Positions 41,472-49,565 of a stretch of 64,000 nt of DNA are shown here, one piece after another. Position 1 is the stretch's first letter. Every line of letters begins with the position of its first letter. Below the pieces are notes generated by a model. The model saw nothing but the letters and a program-made list of their open reading frames with translations. It was not told the origin of the DNA and ran no database searches. The position numbers and the translations under genes are program-made. Origin of the DNA: CAG-390 sp045541375 (GTDB taxonomy: Bacteria > Bacillota > Clostridia > Oscillospirales > CAG-272); assembly GCA_045541375.1 (NCBI GenBank), contig JAZQJB010000108.1, positions 10,100-74,099 of the forward strand, read 5' to 3'.

Positions 41472-43616
41472 ATGAAAAATACCAAGTTATTAACGATACT
41501 TATCGTTTTGATGCTCTCATTGGCGCTCGTTTTCGTCTCTTGTGAAAAAACAGGCGACGAAACTACAGCTCCCGAGGTGACGAATGCTCCCGCAACGGAT
41601 GCACCCACCGAGCCCGCAGAAGAGACGACAGCAGCTCCCGAAACTACTGCCGAAGAAGCTACCAAGGCTCCCGAAACCACAAAAGCAGAAGAAACAACTG
41701 AAGCTCCCCACACTCATTCCTTCGGCGCTTGGAATACAGTAAAGGCTGCAAGCTGCTCCGAGGAAGGTTCTGCTGAAAGAACCTGCTCTTGCGGAGCAAA
41801 GGAAACACAGGCTATCGCCAAGACCGCTCACCGCGACGGAGAGTGGGTCATCGATAAAGAAGCTACCGCAACCGCAGATGGCTCAAAGCATCTTGAATGC
41901 GCCGTTTGTAAGGCCACTCTCAAAACCGAGGTGATCCCCGCAACGCCTCACACTCCCGGCGAATGGATCGTGGATAAAGAGGCGACCTGCACGGAGAAGG
42001 GCGCAAGACACAGAGTCTGCACCAAGTGCGGCGAAACCACCGACACCGAGGAGATCTCCGCAAAGGGTCACAAGGAAGTTGCAGATAAAGCAAAGGATGC
42101 GACCTGCACCGAAAGCGGACTCACCGCAGGTTCTCATTGCTCGGTATGCAATACTGTCCTAAAGGCACAGGAGAGCATTCCCGCAAAGGGTCACACCGAA
42201 GAGATTAATGCATCTTGTGCTCCCACTTGTACCGCTTCGGGACTTACCGAGGGCAAGACCTGTAAGGTTTGCCGCGAAGTCCTCGTTGCACAGCAGACTG
42301 TGCCTGCAACGGGACATAAGGCAGGCGAATGGATCGTCGATAAGGAAGCGACCACTTCTTCCGCAGGATCAAAGCATCTTGCTTGCTCGGTTTGCGGTGA
42401 AACGATCAAAACAGAGCAGATCCCCATGATCGAGATCGTGAAAAAGGAATTCACAGTAACGGTCGTTGACGGATTTGGCGCTCCCATGTCCGGTGTCGAA
42501 GTATTCTTTATGAGCGGAGATAAGGAAGCCGCCAAGGCAACCACCGATAAGAGCGGAAAAGCTTCCGCGATGCTTGTTTCGGGTGACTACAAGGTCGTTG
42601 TTGAGTCTTCGGACGGTTCTTCCGCTTCGTATGACGTAAACGATGCTTCTCCCTCGATCGAGGTTCAGCTCGTTGCGCTTGCTCAGAATCCCGAAATGGT
42701 ATATCCCGGTGCAACGGAAACCGATAAGGTCCTTGCCGGAGTTTACACCGTGTCCCTCGGCTCTGTCCGTGTCCCTGTTGAAAAAGGAAAGATCAGATAT
42801 CTCTTCTTCATTCCCACAGAGGGCGCTATATATCATATCTATACCGATTCCGATAAGGTTGAGGTCGGCTACTATGGCGGCAGCTTCTTTGTCAGCCCCA
42901 CCAATACCGGATTTGTTGATGAAAACGGTGTGCTTATCCACGAGTTCCTGCATAGCTCGGTTGGCAGCAAGGTAGTTCTTGGATTGACTTCGACTTCCGC
43001 ATCTGTTGACGAATGCACCTTGACTATCGTGAAGGCTGCGGATATTGAGATCCAGGACGTTGAACGTCCTTGGGAACAGTTTGTCCCCACCCAGGTGCCT
43101 AAGGATAGAGTTGAAACTCCTGCAGGAACCATGAAATACGTTCCGATAGAGATCAATTTCTCAACAATGCAAGGCACGCAGAAGATTGAGGTAGTATATA
43201 ACGAAAAAGACGGATACTATCACCTTCATACTGCAGACGGACCTGTTCTTTATGTAAAAATAACACAGTCTACACAATATCTTGATCCTTTGTCAACTAT
43301 CGTTCAGCTTACTAACATTGGTAAGTATTTCTATGACGAAAACGGAAACCTTGTCAAGAAGGAATCCTATGTTGATGCGATATTCATTGATCCTTATCTT
43401 TATCCGGATAATAAGAATCCTTATTATTCAGCGGTAGCGGATAAGAAGTACGGTGTAGTTCCGCTGAACGAGGAGCTTATCTATATTCTCAAAAACGTGG
43501 GTGAGGATGATTGGTATAAGAAGAACTCTCCCGACTATATCTTTGATAACTCCACTATTCCCGCAGACGTTATTCCTCAGAACGCTTGGCTCTTTGCCTG
43601 CGTATATTTCGAATAA
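41472..43616 (+). CDS. lipoprotein with cysteine-rich repeats and a module shared with its neighbour
   Basis: About 714 aa. Lipobox FVSC (Cys24) and a long Thr/Glu/Ala/Pro linker are followed by six repeats of about 40 residues of the form TCTEKG...HRVCTKCGE, each with a C-x-x-C pair. Then comes a carboxypeptidase-regulatory-like beta domain (FTVTVVDGFGAPMSGVEV). Near residue 573 the segment VVYNEKDGYYHLHTADGP repeats the module of the preceding protein. ATG 41472 is used, not the GTG at 41463. The repeats resemble surface-protein stalk repeats seen in gut Bacillota; metal binding by the C-x-x-C pairs is possible. Confidence 0.85.
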   Translation: MKNTKLLTILIVLMLSLALVFVSCEKTGDETTAPEVTNAPATDAPTEPAEETTAAPETTAEEATKAPETTKAEETTEAPHTHSFGAWNTVKAASCSEEGSAERTCSCGAKETQAIAKTAHRDGEWVIDKEATATADGSKHLECAVCKATLKTEVIPATPHTPGEWIVDKEATCTEKGARHRVCTKCGETTDTEEISAKGHKEVADKAKDATCTESGLTAGSHCSVCNTVLKAQESIPAKGHTEEINASCAPTCTASGLTEGKTCKVCREVLVAQQTVPATGHKAGEWIVDKEATTSSAGSKHLACSVCGETIKTEQIPMIEIVKKEFTVTVVDGFGAPMSGVEVFFMSGDKEAAKATTDKSGKASAMLVSGDYKVVVESSDGSSASYDVNDASPSIEVQLVALAQNPEMVYPGATETDKVLAGVYTVSLGSVRVPVEKGKIRYLFFIPTEGAIYHIYTDSDKVEVGYYGGSFFVSPTNTGFVDENGVLIHEFLHSSVGSKVVLGLTSTSASVDECTLTIVKAADIEIQDVERPWEQFVPTQVPKDRVETPAGTMKYVPIEINFSTMQGTQKIEVVYNEKDGYYHLHTADGPVLYVKITQSTQYLDPLSTIVQLTNIGKYFYDENGNLVKKESYVDAIFIDPYLYPDNKNPYYSAVADKKYGVVPLNEELIYILKNVGEDDWYKKNSPDYIFDNSTIPADVIPQNAWLFACVYFE

Positions 43617-43624
43617 AACAAAAG

Positions 43625-43653
43625 AACTCCGATGCCTCGGCATCGGAGTTTTT
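43625..43653. terminator. convergent terminator
   Basis: Twelve-bp stem (43625-43636 with 43639-43650) with T residues following, between the converging lipoprotein and folC genes. Confidence 0.88.
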
Positions 43654-43659
43654 CTTGAT

Positions 43660-44922
43660 TTATATGGTCGCAATAACTTCACAATACATATAAAGCGATC
43701 CAAGACAGACAAGAGCAGAATCGTTGCTCTTAGCGTATGCCTTGGCATCATCAAGCGCATCCGAAACGGATGCATAGGAGCTTGCGGTAATGCCAACTCC
43801 TTCAAGGACTTTGGCGTACTCCTCTGCGGGAAGCGCGCGCGGATTCTGCGGAGTGATAGTGAACGCGCGGTCGGAGATCTCGGAGAATTTTTTTGCGATA
43901 TAATTGTAATCCTTGTCCTTCATAACACCCGTGAGGATGCAGACCTTTCGGTTGCCGAAATATCGCTTGATGCTTTGGACAGCAGTCTCAATACCCTCGG
44001 GATTGTGAGCACCGTCAAAGATTATCAGCGGATCGCGCGAGATGATCTCGAACCGCGCCGGCCAGCGCGCCGCAAGAAGCCCCGCACGGACGGCTTCCTC
44101 GGAAACGGTAAATCCATTGCTCTTTAGTATTTCAACGGCGCAGAGGACGTTTGCCGCATTCCAAGGCTGATAAAGACCGAGGAGAGGGAGCTGTATTTCT
44201 TTATAATTAAGATAATTGAACGTGCTTCCCGAAAGATCGGACGATATGATCTCAAGTTCCGATTTGTCGGCGAAGTGATAATCGGCATTTTTCTCTGCCG
44301 CTTTTGCTTTGATGACTTCCTCGACGGATTTCGAATTGCCTCCAAAGAGCACAGAGCCGTTTTCCTTGATTATCCCTGCCTTTTCAGCCGCGATCTTTTC
44401 AACGGTATCGCCAAGAAAAGCCGTGTGGTCAAGCGAGATCCCCGTGATGACGGAGAGCAGGGAAGAAGTGATGATATTCGTCGAATCGAGCCTGCCGCCC
44501 ATTCCCGCCTCGAGGATAACAACGTCGCATTTCTTACGCTTGAAGAATTCAAAGCCGATGGCGGTGATAAGCTCAAATTCGGTCGGTTTATCCTCCATCG
44601 AGTCGGCGAAGGGCTTGACGTATTCGGTTATCTCGGCAAGCTCGTTGTCGGCAATATTTTCACCGCAAAACTGCATTCTCTCGTTGAAGACTTTGATGTA
44701 GGGCGAGGTGAAAAGTCCCGTTTTATATCCCGCGTGGCGGAGCACGGAATCGAGCATCGAGCAGAACGAGCCCTTGCCGTTCGTTCCCGCAACGTGGACG
44801 AATTTCAGATCATTCTGCGGGTTTCCGAGCTTTTCGCAAAGCGCCGAGATGCGCTCAAGTCCGGGTTTTGTGAAGGTCCAGCAGATAGAATGGATGTATT
44901 CAAGTGCTTCGGTGTAATTCAT
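43660..44922 (-). CDS. folC: folylpolyglutamate / dihydrofolate synthase
   Basis: 420 aa. The ATP-binding loop AGTNGKGSFCSML near residue 43, the GLFTSPYI and EAGMGGRLDSTN motifs, and the C-terminal domain with FDGAHNPEGI identify FolC. It adds glutamates to folates, retaining them in the cell. It is the second gene of the leftward folT-folC operon, 4 bases after the folate S component, and under the THF riboswitch. Confidence 0.95.
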   Translation of the reverse strand: MNYTEALEYIHSICWTFTKPGLERISALCEKLGNPQNDLKFVHVAGTNGKGSFCSMLDSVLRHAGYKTGLFTSPYIKVFNERMQFCGENIADNELAEITEYVKPFADSMEDKPTEFELITAIGFEFFKRKKCDVVILEAGMGGRLDSTNIITSSLLSVITGISLDHTAFLGDTVEKIAAEKAGIIKENGSVLFGGNSKSVEEVIKAKAAEKNADYHFADKSELEIISSDLSGSTFNYLNYKEIQLPLLGLYQPWNAANVLCAVEILKSNGFTVSEEAVRAGLLAARWPARFEIISRDPLIIFDGAHNPEGIETAVQSIKRYFGNRKVCILTGVMKDKDYNYIAKKFSEISDRAFTITPQNPRALPAEEYAKVLEGVGITASSYASVSDALDDAKAYAKSNDSALVCLGSLYMYCEVIATI

Positions 44923-44926
44923 TTTG

Positions 44927-45469
44927 TCACCTCGTATATTTCGTGAATGCCTTGTGCCTGAAAATGAGGCAAAGGAAGAAGCTTTCGATTGCGATTATCA
45001 GCGCGTAAGTCGGAAGCCTGTATAATAGCAACATACCGTAAGACATATTATAATAGGCATATATGCCGAAAGTCTTAACGATCAACGAACCGACTGCGTG
45101 CGCGGCAAGAACAGACAGAATGATTCTGAATGTGCTTTTTTTCTTAATGACATAATTGGAAACGATACCGCTGACCGCTCCGACAAGTGCCGCGCCGAGG
45201 GTCACTATCGGCGAGATGGCAAAGCTTTGCGTCGAAAGGAAGTAGCTCACCATATCCGAAACGATTCCTGTTACAGCTCCGACTATGGGACCGAAGAGGA
45301 TACCCGACATGATGATCGGAAAGTTTTCAAAGGTCACTCTGAAAAGCCCGTTCCCGAAGTTGAGAAAATTCTTGCAAAAGATGCCGATGACAACGCTCAG
45401 CGCACCGAGCATTGCGGCGGTCGTCAGGACTTTGACGTTGCGAAGTCCGTTTTTTTGATTTTTTGACAT
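44927..45469 (-). CDS. folT: folate ECF transporter S component
   Basis: About 180 aa with six predicted membrane helices. It begins with the ECF S-component pattern VLTTAAMLGALSVVIGIF, and the family's GPIVGAVTGIVSDMVSYFL is clear. ATG 45469 is used, next to GGGAGG; the frame extends upstream through the leader into the riboswitch and is not coding there. The THF riboswitch plus folC downstream support folate as substrate. Uptake needs the shared EcfA/EcfT module encoded elsewhere. Confidence 0.92.
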   Translation of the reverse strand: MSKNQKNGLRNVKVLTTAAMLGALSVVIGIFCKNFLNFGNGLFRVTFENFPIIMSGILFGPIVGAVTGIVSDMVSYFLSTQSFAISPIVTLGAALVGAVSGIVSNYVIKKKSTFRIILSVLAAHAVGSLIVKTFGIYAYYNMSYGMLLLYRLPTYALIIAIESFFLCLIFRHKAFTKYTR

Positions 45470-45536
45470 AATAAAAACCTCCCTTCGCAAACAGTTTGAC
45501 TGTGCGGCGGGAGGAAACAAAAATATTTCCCGTAGC

Positions 45537-45645
45537 AACAGCGGGATGCGGATCACCCAAGCGAGCTTTTTTTGTATTAGCTCTTATCCCACACGGCAAC
45601 TCCCCGTCCATGTGTATTTTAACGCAGGTTTTCCTACTCTGTTCA
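45537..45645 (-). promoter_or_regulatory. THF (tetrahydrofolate) class I riboswitch
   Basis: Read on the minus strand, the P1 strand AACAGAGTAGG opens the element and CATCCCGCTGTT closes it. The conserved joining segments GCGTTAA, GGACGGGGAGTTGCC and TTGGGTGATCCGCATCCC are present between. The order matches the known THF class I motif. Downstream, CCTCCC at 45511-45516 (reverse strand) can pair with the GGGAGG ribosome site of folT, so ligand may control translation. Confidence 0.9.
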
Positions 45646-45655
45646 CAATAGTAAT

Positions 45656-45684
45656 ATTATATACCTTTTTTTGCGAATTTGCAA
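45656..45684 (-). promoter_or_regulatory. sigma-A promoter for the riboswitch-folT-folC transcript
   Basis: Minus strand TTGCAA (45679-45684) and TATAAT (45656-45661), 17-base spacer, starting transcription just before the THF riboswitch. Confidence 0.75.
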
Positions 45685-45702
45685 TACCTTTCCCGAAAAA
45701 AC

Positions 45703-45731
45703 TTGACAAAAATCGCGGAATGTGCTATAAT
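45703..45731 (+). promoter_or_regulatory. consensus sigma-A promoter of queT
   Basis: TTGACA (45703-45708) and TATAAT (45726-45731) with a 17-base spacer, a perfect consensus. The start would fall about 45738, directly at the preQ1 riboswitch. Confidence 0.9.
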
Positions 45732-45738
45732 ATGGCGC

Positions 45739-45780
45739 GGTGAGTTCGAAACCATCCTCACCTAAAACAAAACTACGGAG
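45739..45780 (+). promoter_or_regulatory. preQ1-I riboswitch
   Basis: Stem GGTGAG (45739-45744) with CTCACC (45757-45762), loop beginning TTCGAAACC, then the A-rich tail AAAACAAAACTA that forms the pseudoknot and runs into the CGGAG ribosome-binding site. This is the compact preQ1-I class, and preQ1 binding would hide the ribosome site of queT. Confidence 0.9.
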
Positions 45781-45787
45781 AATAGCA

Positions 45788-46276
45788 ATGAAAAACAAAA
45801 ACCACACCCGCCGTCTGTGCGAGACGGCACTCATCGCAGCCATTTACGTAATTCTGACCTTTGTCAGCGCTGCTTTCGGACTCAGCAGCGGAGCGATCCA
45901 ATTAAGGCTTTCCGAGGCACTTTGCGTTCTGGCTATCTTCACCCCCGCGGCAGTTCCCGGTGTAGCCCTCGGATGCTTCACGGCAAATCTGCTCACAGGT
46001 TGTGCACTTTGGGACATCGTGTTCGGAACACTTGCAAGCCTCATCGGAATGCTCGGATGCAGAGCAATGAAGAAGTTCCCCTACCTTGCCCCCGCACCAT
46101 ACGCACTCGCCAATATGATAGTGATCCCCTTTGTGGTCAAGCTCGTTTACGGCGCACCCGACGCACTCTACTTCATCTTCCTGACCGTCGGCATCGGCGA
46201 GATCATTTCGGTCTTTGCGGTAGGAATCCCGCTTTACCTGGTGCTGAAAAAGCATAGTAATACAATCTTCAAATAA
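45788..46276 (+). CDS. queT: queuosine precursor ECF transporter S component
   Basis: About 162 aa with five to six predicted membrane helices. ETALIAAIYVILTFVSAAFG and the GAIQLRLSEALCVL motif are characteristic of QueT. The preQ1 riboswitch immediately upstream supports queuine/preQ1 as the substrate. ATG 45788 is used; the frame extends upstream into the riboswitch. A strong convergent terminator follows. Confidence 0.95.
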   Translation: MKNKNHTRRLCETALIAAIYVILTFVSAAFGLSSGAIQLRLSEALCVLAIFTPAAVPGVALGCFTANLLTGCALWDIVFGTLASLIGMLGCRAMKKFPYLAPAPYALANMIVIPFVVKLVYGAPDALYFIFLTVGIGEIISVFAVGIPLYLVLKKHSNTIFK

Positions 46277-46279
46277 TAG

Positions 46280-46313
46280 AAATGCAGATCCCTTGGTTTC
46301 GGGATCTGCATTT
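46280..46313. terminator. convergent terminator after queT
   Basis: Thirteen-bp stem (46280-46292 with 46301-46313, loop TTGGTTTC) with T residues on both sides. Confidence 0.88.
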
Positions 46314-46318
46314 TAATT

Positions 46319-46945
46319 TTATAATTCTCTCTTTCTGTAGAATACGATCGAAAGAAACCACGAGAGGGCGAATATTGCTACGCAGAGAACACAAGTAGTC
46401 GGCACAGAACTCAAAAGGTCAACGTTGGATGGAATGTCATTGTTAAATGCTTTAGCTAACACGGTGCCTCCCATAGATATGATTATAGCTACAAATATTA
46501 AGGATAATCTACCTTTTTCCGCGCCGGATTTGAACATAAATGGAAGGGTAAATGCCGGAGGAATCAGCGACATAGTCAGCAAGGACAACGTAAACGTGCT
46601 GAATTCAGCTATTTCAAATGCGCCGCCGGAAACCATCATTGCAGCTTGTGCACAGCTGATGAGAATAAATATTGCTCCTTGAATAATTAGCGTAATAATG
46701 TATTTTCCGTTTACGATTTGCGCACGTGTATAGGGGAGTGCTTCACTGTATTGGTACCAGCGACTGCGCTCATCGTAAGCCAAGAGACTATAAGGGATAA
46801 GTCCCGTAATCATAGGGCTATAAAAAGCAAAGAAGAGAAGATCTTGTGTTGTGAACGATAACACTGCGAGAATGATAGCGAGTATAATATTTCTTTTGCA
46901 GTCTTTGACCGTCATATAGAGGTCTTTGATAATAAGTCCCTTCAT
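46319..46945 (-). CDS. ABC-2 type transporter permease
   Basis: 208 aa with six predicted membrane helices; the N-terminal MKGLIIKDLYMTVKD is the usual cytoplasmic start of ABC-2 permeases of the YhcI/BcrB kind. It directly follows the ATP-binding gene with no gap. The GntR/ATPase/permease operon resembles the ytrA-type and bacitracin/lantibiotic-tolerance systems. The transported substrate is unknown. Confidence 0.85.
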   Translation of the reverse strand: MKGLIIKDLYMTVKDCKRNIILAIILAVLSFTTQDLLFFAFYSPMITGLIPYSLLAYDERSRWYQYSEALPYTRAQIVNGKYIITLIIQGAIFILISCAQAAMMVSGGAFEIAEFSTFTLSLLTMSLIPPAFTLPFMFKSGAEKGRLSLIFVAIIISMGGTVLAKAFNNDIPSNVDLLSSVPTTCVLCVAIFALSWFLSIVFYRKREL

Positions 46946-47788
46946 TTATTTTGCCTCCTTTACCATAAACAGAAACAGTTCTTCGATCGTTATCGGGCTG
47001 ATCTTGAAATCCTCGGGAATGCTCTCGCGAAGAACGATAGCCTCGATGCCGTAAGGTGTAACTTTAGTATGTTTAATTGATGCTGCGTCAAGTGCCGAGA
47101 TCAATTCGGGGGTACAATGAACGATTCCGTATTTTGAAAGAAGCACGTCCTTTTCCTCGCAGAGAAGCAGCTTGCCCTTATGCAAAAACGCGATGTAATC
47201 GCAAAGCTTTTCAAGATCGCTGACGATGTGCGAGGAGATAAGGATCGAATGATTTTCGTCCCTTGTGAAGTCGTAAAACATTTCAACTACCTCGTCGCGC
47301 GCAACGGGATCGAGTCCGCTCGTTGCTTCGTCGAGAAGAAGCAACTTTGCTCCGTGAGACATAGCGATGGCAATACCGAGCTTCATTCTCATTCCGCGCG
47401 AGAAATGCCTGTATTGCTTGTTTTCCGGCAGAGAAAACTTGGTCAGCAGTCGTTTGTATTCATCCTGATCCCAGTTTTTGAAGGTGTTTTTCATTATTTT
47501 GCCGATCTGCTTAGCGGTAAGCAATTCGGGGAGACCGACGTAGTCCATAACCACACCGACATCTTCCTTGAGAAGCATGATATTCTTTTCATTGTCCTCA
47601 CCGAGAATTTTTATACTTCCGCTGTCCTTGTGAAGCATATCGAGTATCAGCTTGATCGTTGTACTTTTGCCCGCGCCGTTTTCGCCGATAAGCCCCATAA
47701 TACATCCGCTCGGAAGCGTCAGGCTCAAATTGTCAAGACGGAAATCCTTAAAGGATTTGGTCAGATTTCTTATTTCAAGTGCATTCAT
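46946..47788 (-). CDS. ABC transporter ATP-binding protein
   Basis: 280 aa. Walker A GLIGENGAGKSTTIKLIL, the signature HFSRGMRMKLGIAIAMSHG, Walker B LLLLDEATSGLDP, and the switch ILISSHIVSDLEKL are intact. The roughly 70-residue C-terminal extension may contact the permease. It overlaps the GntR gene by 4 bases and abuts the permease gene, so the three make one operon. Confidence 0.95.
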   Translation of the reverse strand: MNALEIRNLTKSFKDFRLDNLSLTLPSGCIMGLIGENGAGKSTTIKLILDMLHKDSGSIKILGEDNEKNIMLLKEDVGVVMDYVGLPELLTAKQIGKIMKNTFKNWDQDEYKRLLTKFSLPENKQYRHFSRGMRMKLGIAIAMSHGAKLLLLDEATSGLDPVARDEVVEMFYDFTRDENHSILISSHIVSDLEKLCDYIAFLHKGKLLLCEEKDVLLSKYGIVHCTPELISALDAASIKHTKVTPYGIEAIVLRESIPEDFKISPITIEELFLFMVKEAK

Positions 47789-48162
47789 TCTTTTTCCTCC
47801 ATAATGAATGTTATCATTTCGATGATATCGTTGCGGCTCAGGTTGCAGGATGAAGCAAGCGAGGCAATATCTTCGATATGCTTTTCAATTTTTTTGAGAT
47901 TTTCTTCGCGAAGGATCTCGGTGTTCTTCGGGGCAACATAGCAACCCTTTCCGGGAAGAGTGTAGATGAAGCCTTCCTGTTCGAGTTCTTCGTAGGCGTG
48001 CTTGGTCGTGATAAAGCTGATGCGCAGGTCTTTGGCAAGCCCCCGTATCGATGGGAGCATATCGTTTTCCTTCAGCTCTCCGCTGATGATTTGGTTTTTT
48101 ATCTGTGAATAGATCTGATTGTAGATCGGTTCACCGCTCTTTGTGTCTATAAGAATTGTCAC
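47785..48162 (-). CDS. GntR family regulator, YtrA subfamily
   Basis: About 125 aa. Winged helix PIYNQIYSQIKNQIISGELK with LPSIRGLAKDLRISFITTKH and a short C-terminal helical dimer domain, the small YtrA-type of GntR. I place the start at GTG 48162, preceded by AGAGGTGAT, because an upstream ATG at 48195 lies inside the promoter. YtrA proteins repress their own ABC operons and are relieved by cell-wall-active agents; that role is inferred here. Confidence 0.9.
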   Translation of the reverse strand: MTILIDTKSGEPIYNQIYSQIKNQIISGELKENDMLPSIRGLAKDLRISFITTKHAYEELEQEGFIYTLPGKGCYVAPKNTEILREENLKKIEKHIEDIASLASSCNLSRNDIIEMITFIMEEKE

Positions 48163-48180
48163 GTCATCACCTCTGTTACA

Positions 48181-48222
48181 ACTGTATATATACATTATAC
48201 ACAGTCATAACGCGTTTGTCAA
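48181..48222 (-). promoter_or_regulatory. promoter with palindromic GntR operator
   Basis: Minus strand TTGACA (48217-48222) and TATAAT (48194-48199) with a 17-base spacer. The imperfect palindrome ACTGT...ACAGT (48181-48205) overlaps the -10, and the tips ACTGT and ACAGT are 15 bases apart. This suits autorepression by the YtrA-type regulator. Confidence 0.75.
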
Positions 48223-48240
48223 TAGGTTTTTGAAAAAAAG

Positions 48241-48268
48241 AAGACGGAAAACCGAAATTTTCCGTCTT
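48241..48268 (-). terminator. terminator after ymdB
   Basis: Eleven-bp stem (48241-48251 with 48258-48268) with A-run on one side and T-run on the other, serving the leftward ymdB operon and possibly also blocking rightward readthrough. Confidence 0.85.
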
Positions 48269-48282
48269 TTTTGATATTTGAG

Positions 48283-49050
48283 TTAAAAAACGACCCTTTC
48301 CGCCTTCACGCACTTGTTTCCCGCAAGGGTAAACAGCGCGCCGTGGGCGGTGACTTTGCCGTCGGCGACTCTGTATCGCTGAGGCATAGCTGTTGTAAAG
48401 CCTTTGATTATGCAATCCGTCGCAACGCCGAGGATGCTTATGTCGGGGCCGGTCATACCGATGTCGGTTATGTACCCCGTGCCGCGGGGAAGTACCTGCT
48501 CGTCGGCGGTTGCAACGTGCGTATGCGTGCCGAATACGATCGACGCGCGTCCGTCAAGATAATATCCCATCGCAAGCTTTTCGCTTGTTGCTTCGGCGTG
48601 AAAATCGAGGACCGCGATGTCGTAGTTGCCCGCTTCGCGCTTGAGTATCGAATCTGCAACCTCAAAGGGAGACGCGAGCGACACTTTCATTGAAACGTTG
48701 CCCTGAAGATTCATCACGAGAACTCTCGCGCCGCCCGCATTTACGATAACATGCCCGTGTCCCGGTGCGCTTCCGGGAAAATTGGCGGGGCGGAGGATGT
48801 ATTTTTCGTCATCGAGATAGGAATAGATGTCATATCTGCCAAAGGCGTGGTTGCCCGTCGTTATGACGTCCGCGCCCGCGTAAAAGATGTCTTCGGCATC
48901 ATTCTGACCGATGCCGTGTATCTCCGCGGCGTTTTCACCGTTGACGATGACAAGATCGGCGCCGAGGTTGTTCTTTATTTTTCTGAGATTCGCGCGCAGA
49001 TAGGCAACGCCTGTCTGCCCGACGATATCTCCGATTGCAAGTATCTTCAT
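48283..49050 (-). CDS. ymdB: YmdB family metallophosphoesterase
   Basis: About 255 aa. MKILAIGDIVGQTGVAYLRA, NGENAAEIHGIG, TTGNHAF and the later FGTHTHV give the di-metal phosphoesterase set of the TIGR00282/YmdB family, which hydrolyses cyclic nucleotides such as 2',3'-cNMPs and affects biofilm and sporulation regulation in Bacillus. The start ATG 49050 overlaps the stop of the ECF gene. A leftward terminator follows. Confidence 0.92.
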   Translation of the reverse strand: MKILAIGDIVGQTGVAYLRANLRKIKNNLGADLVIVNGENAAEIHGIGQNDAEDIFYAGADVITTGNHAFGRYDIYSYLDDEKYILRPANFPGSAPGHGHVIVNAGGARVLVMNLQGNVSMKVSLASPFEVADSILKREAGNYDIAVLDFHAEATSEKLAMGYYLDGRASIVFGTHTHVATADEQVLPRGTGYITDIGMTGPDISILGVATDCIIKGFTTAMPQRYRVADGKVTAHGALFTLAGNKCVKAERVVF

Positions 49051-49565
49051 TATTCCACTGCTTTCTTGAGCCATTTGCCTGCCGCTTTGGAAACAATAAT
49101 ATAAATGATCGCTCCGAGCGCGCTTTGTGCTATGTTGAAGGGAAGTCCCGCCAGCGCGGCGATTCCGCTTTCGTATACAAAGATCGCCTCAAAAGCCCAA
49201 TAACCGACTGCGCAAAGTATTATCGATGCTGCAAGCGCAATGATATTGTGCCACGACAGCATGGGCTTCTTTCGAGAGAAGAAAAGGACTGTCAGAATTC
49301 TGATAATGACGGTGATGGGTATGTAGATCGCATATCCTGCGCAAAGGTCAGCGAGTCCAACGCCTACCGCTGATGCAACCATTGCATAGGGGAGGGGAAG
49401 AAGCGCGGACGCGAGAAATACGATCCCGTCGCCGATATGAACGTACCCGACGGGGAGCGGTACCTTTACAAGAAAGGTTGCGACAAAGACGAGCGCGGCA
49501 AACATTGCGCTGATGCAGATGAGTTTGATGTGTTTGTGCGATGCGGTGTGTTTCATTTTTGGCAA
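49050..49565 (-). CDS. ECF transporter S component, substrate unknown
   Basis: 171 aa with about five membrane helices. IKLICISAMFAALVFVATFL and VGYVHIGDGIVFLASALL are the usual S-component opening; the family is similar to the TIGR04002 type. A TTG start at 49565 has AAAGGAA at good spacing, whereas the ATG at 49556 overlaps the upstream stop as ATGA; both are possible. No riboswitch is seen in front, so the vitamin is not indicated. It is coupled to ymdB. Confidence 0.85.
   Translation of the reverse strand: MPKMKHTASHKHIKLICISAMFAALVFVATFLVKVPLPVGYVHIGDGIVFLASALLPLPYAMVASAVGVGLADLCAGYAIYIPITVIIRILTVLFFSRKKPMLSWHNIIALAASIILCAVGYWAFEAIFVYESGIAALAGLPFNIAQSALGAIIYIIVSKAAGKWLKKAVE

Noticed and set aside
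46319..48195. A resistance-specific lantibiotic operon
   Set aside because: Only the regulator-ATPase-permease layout supports it; there are no lantibiotic genes or specific motifs, so only the general YtrA-type assignment was kept.
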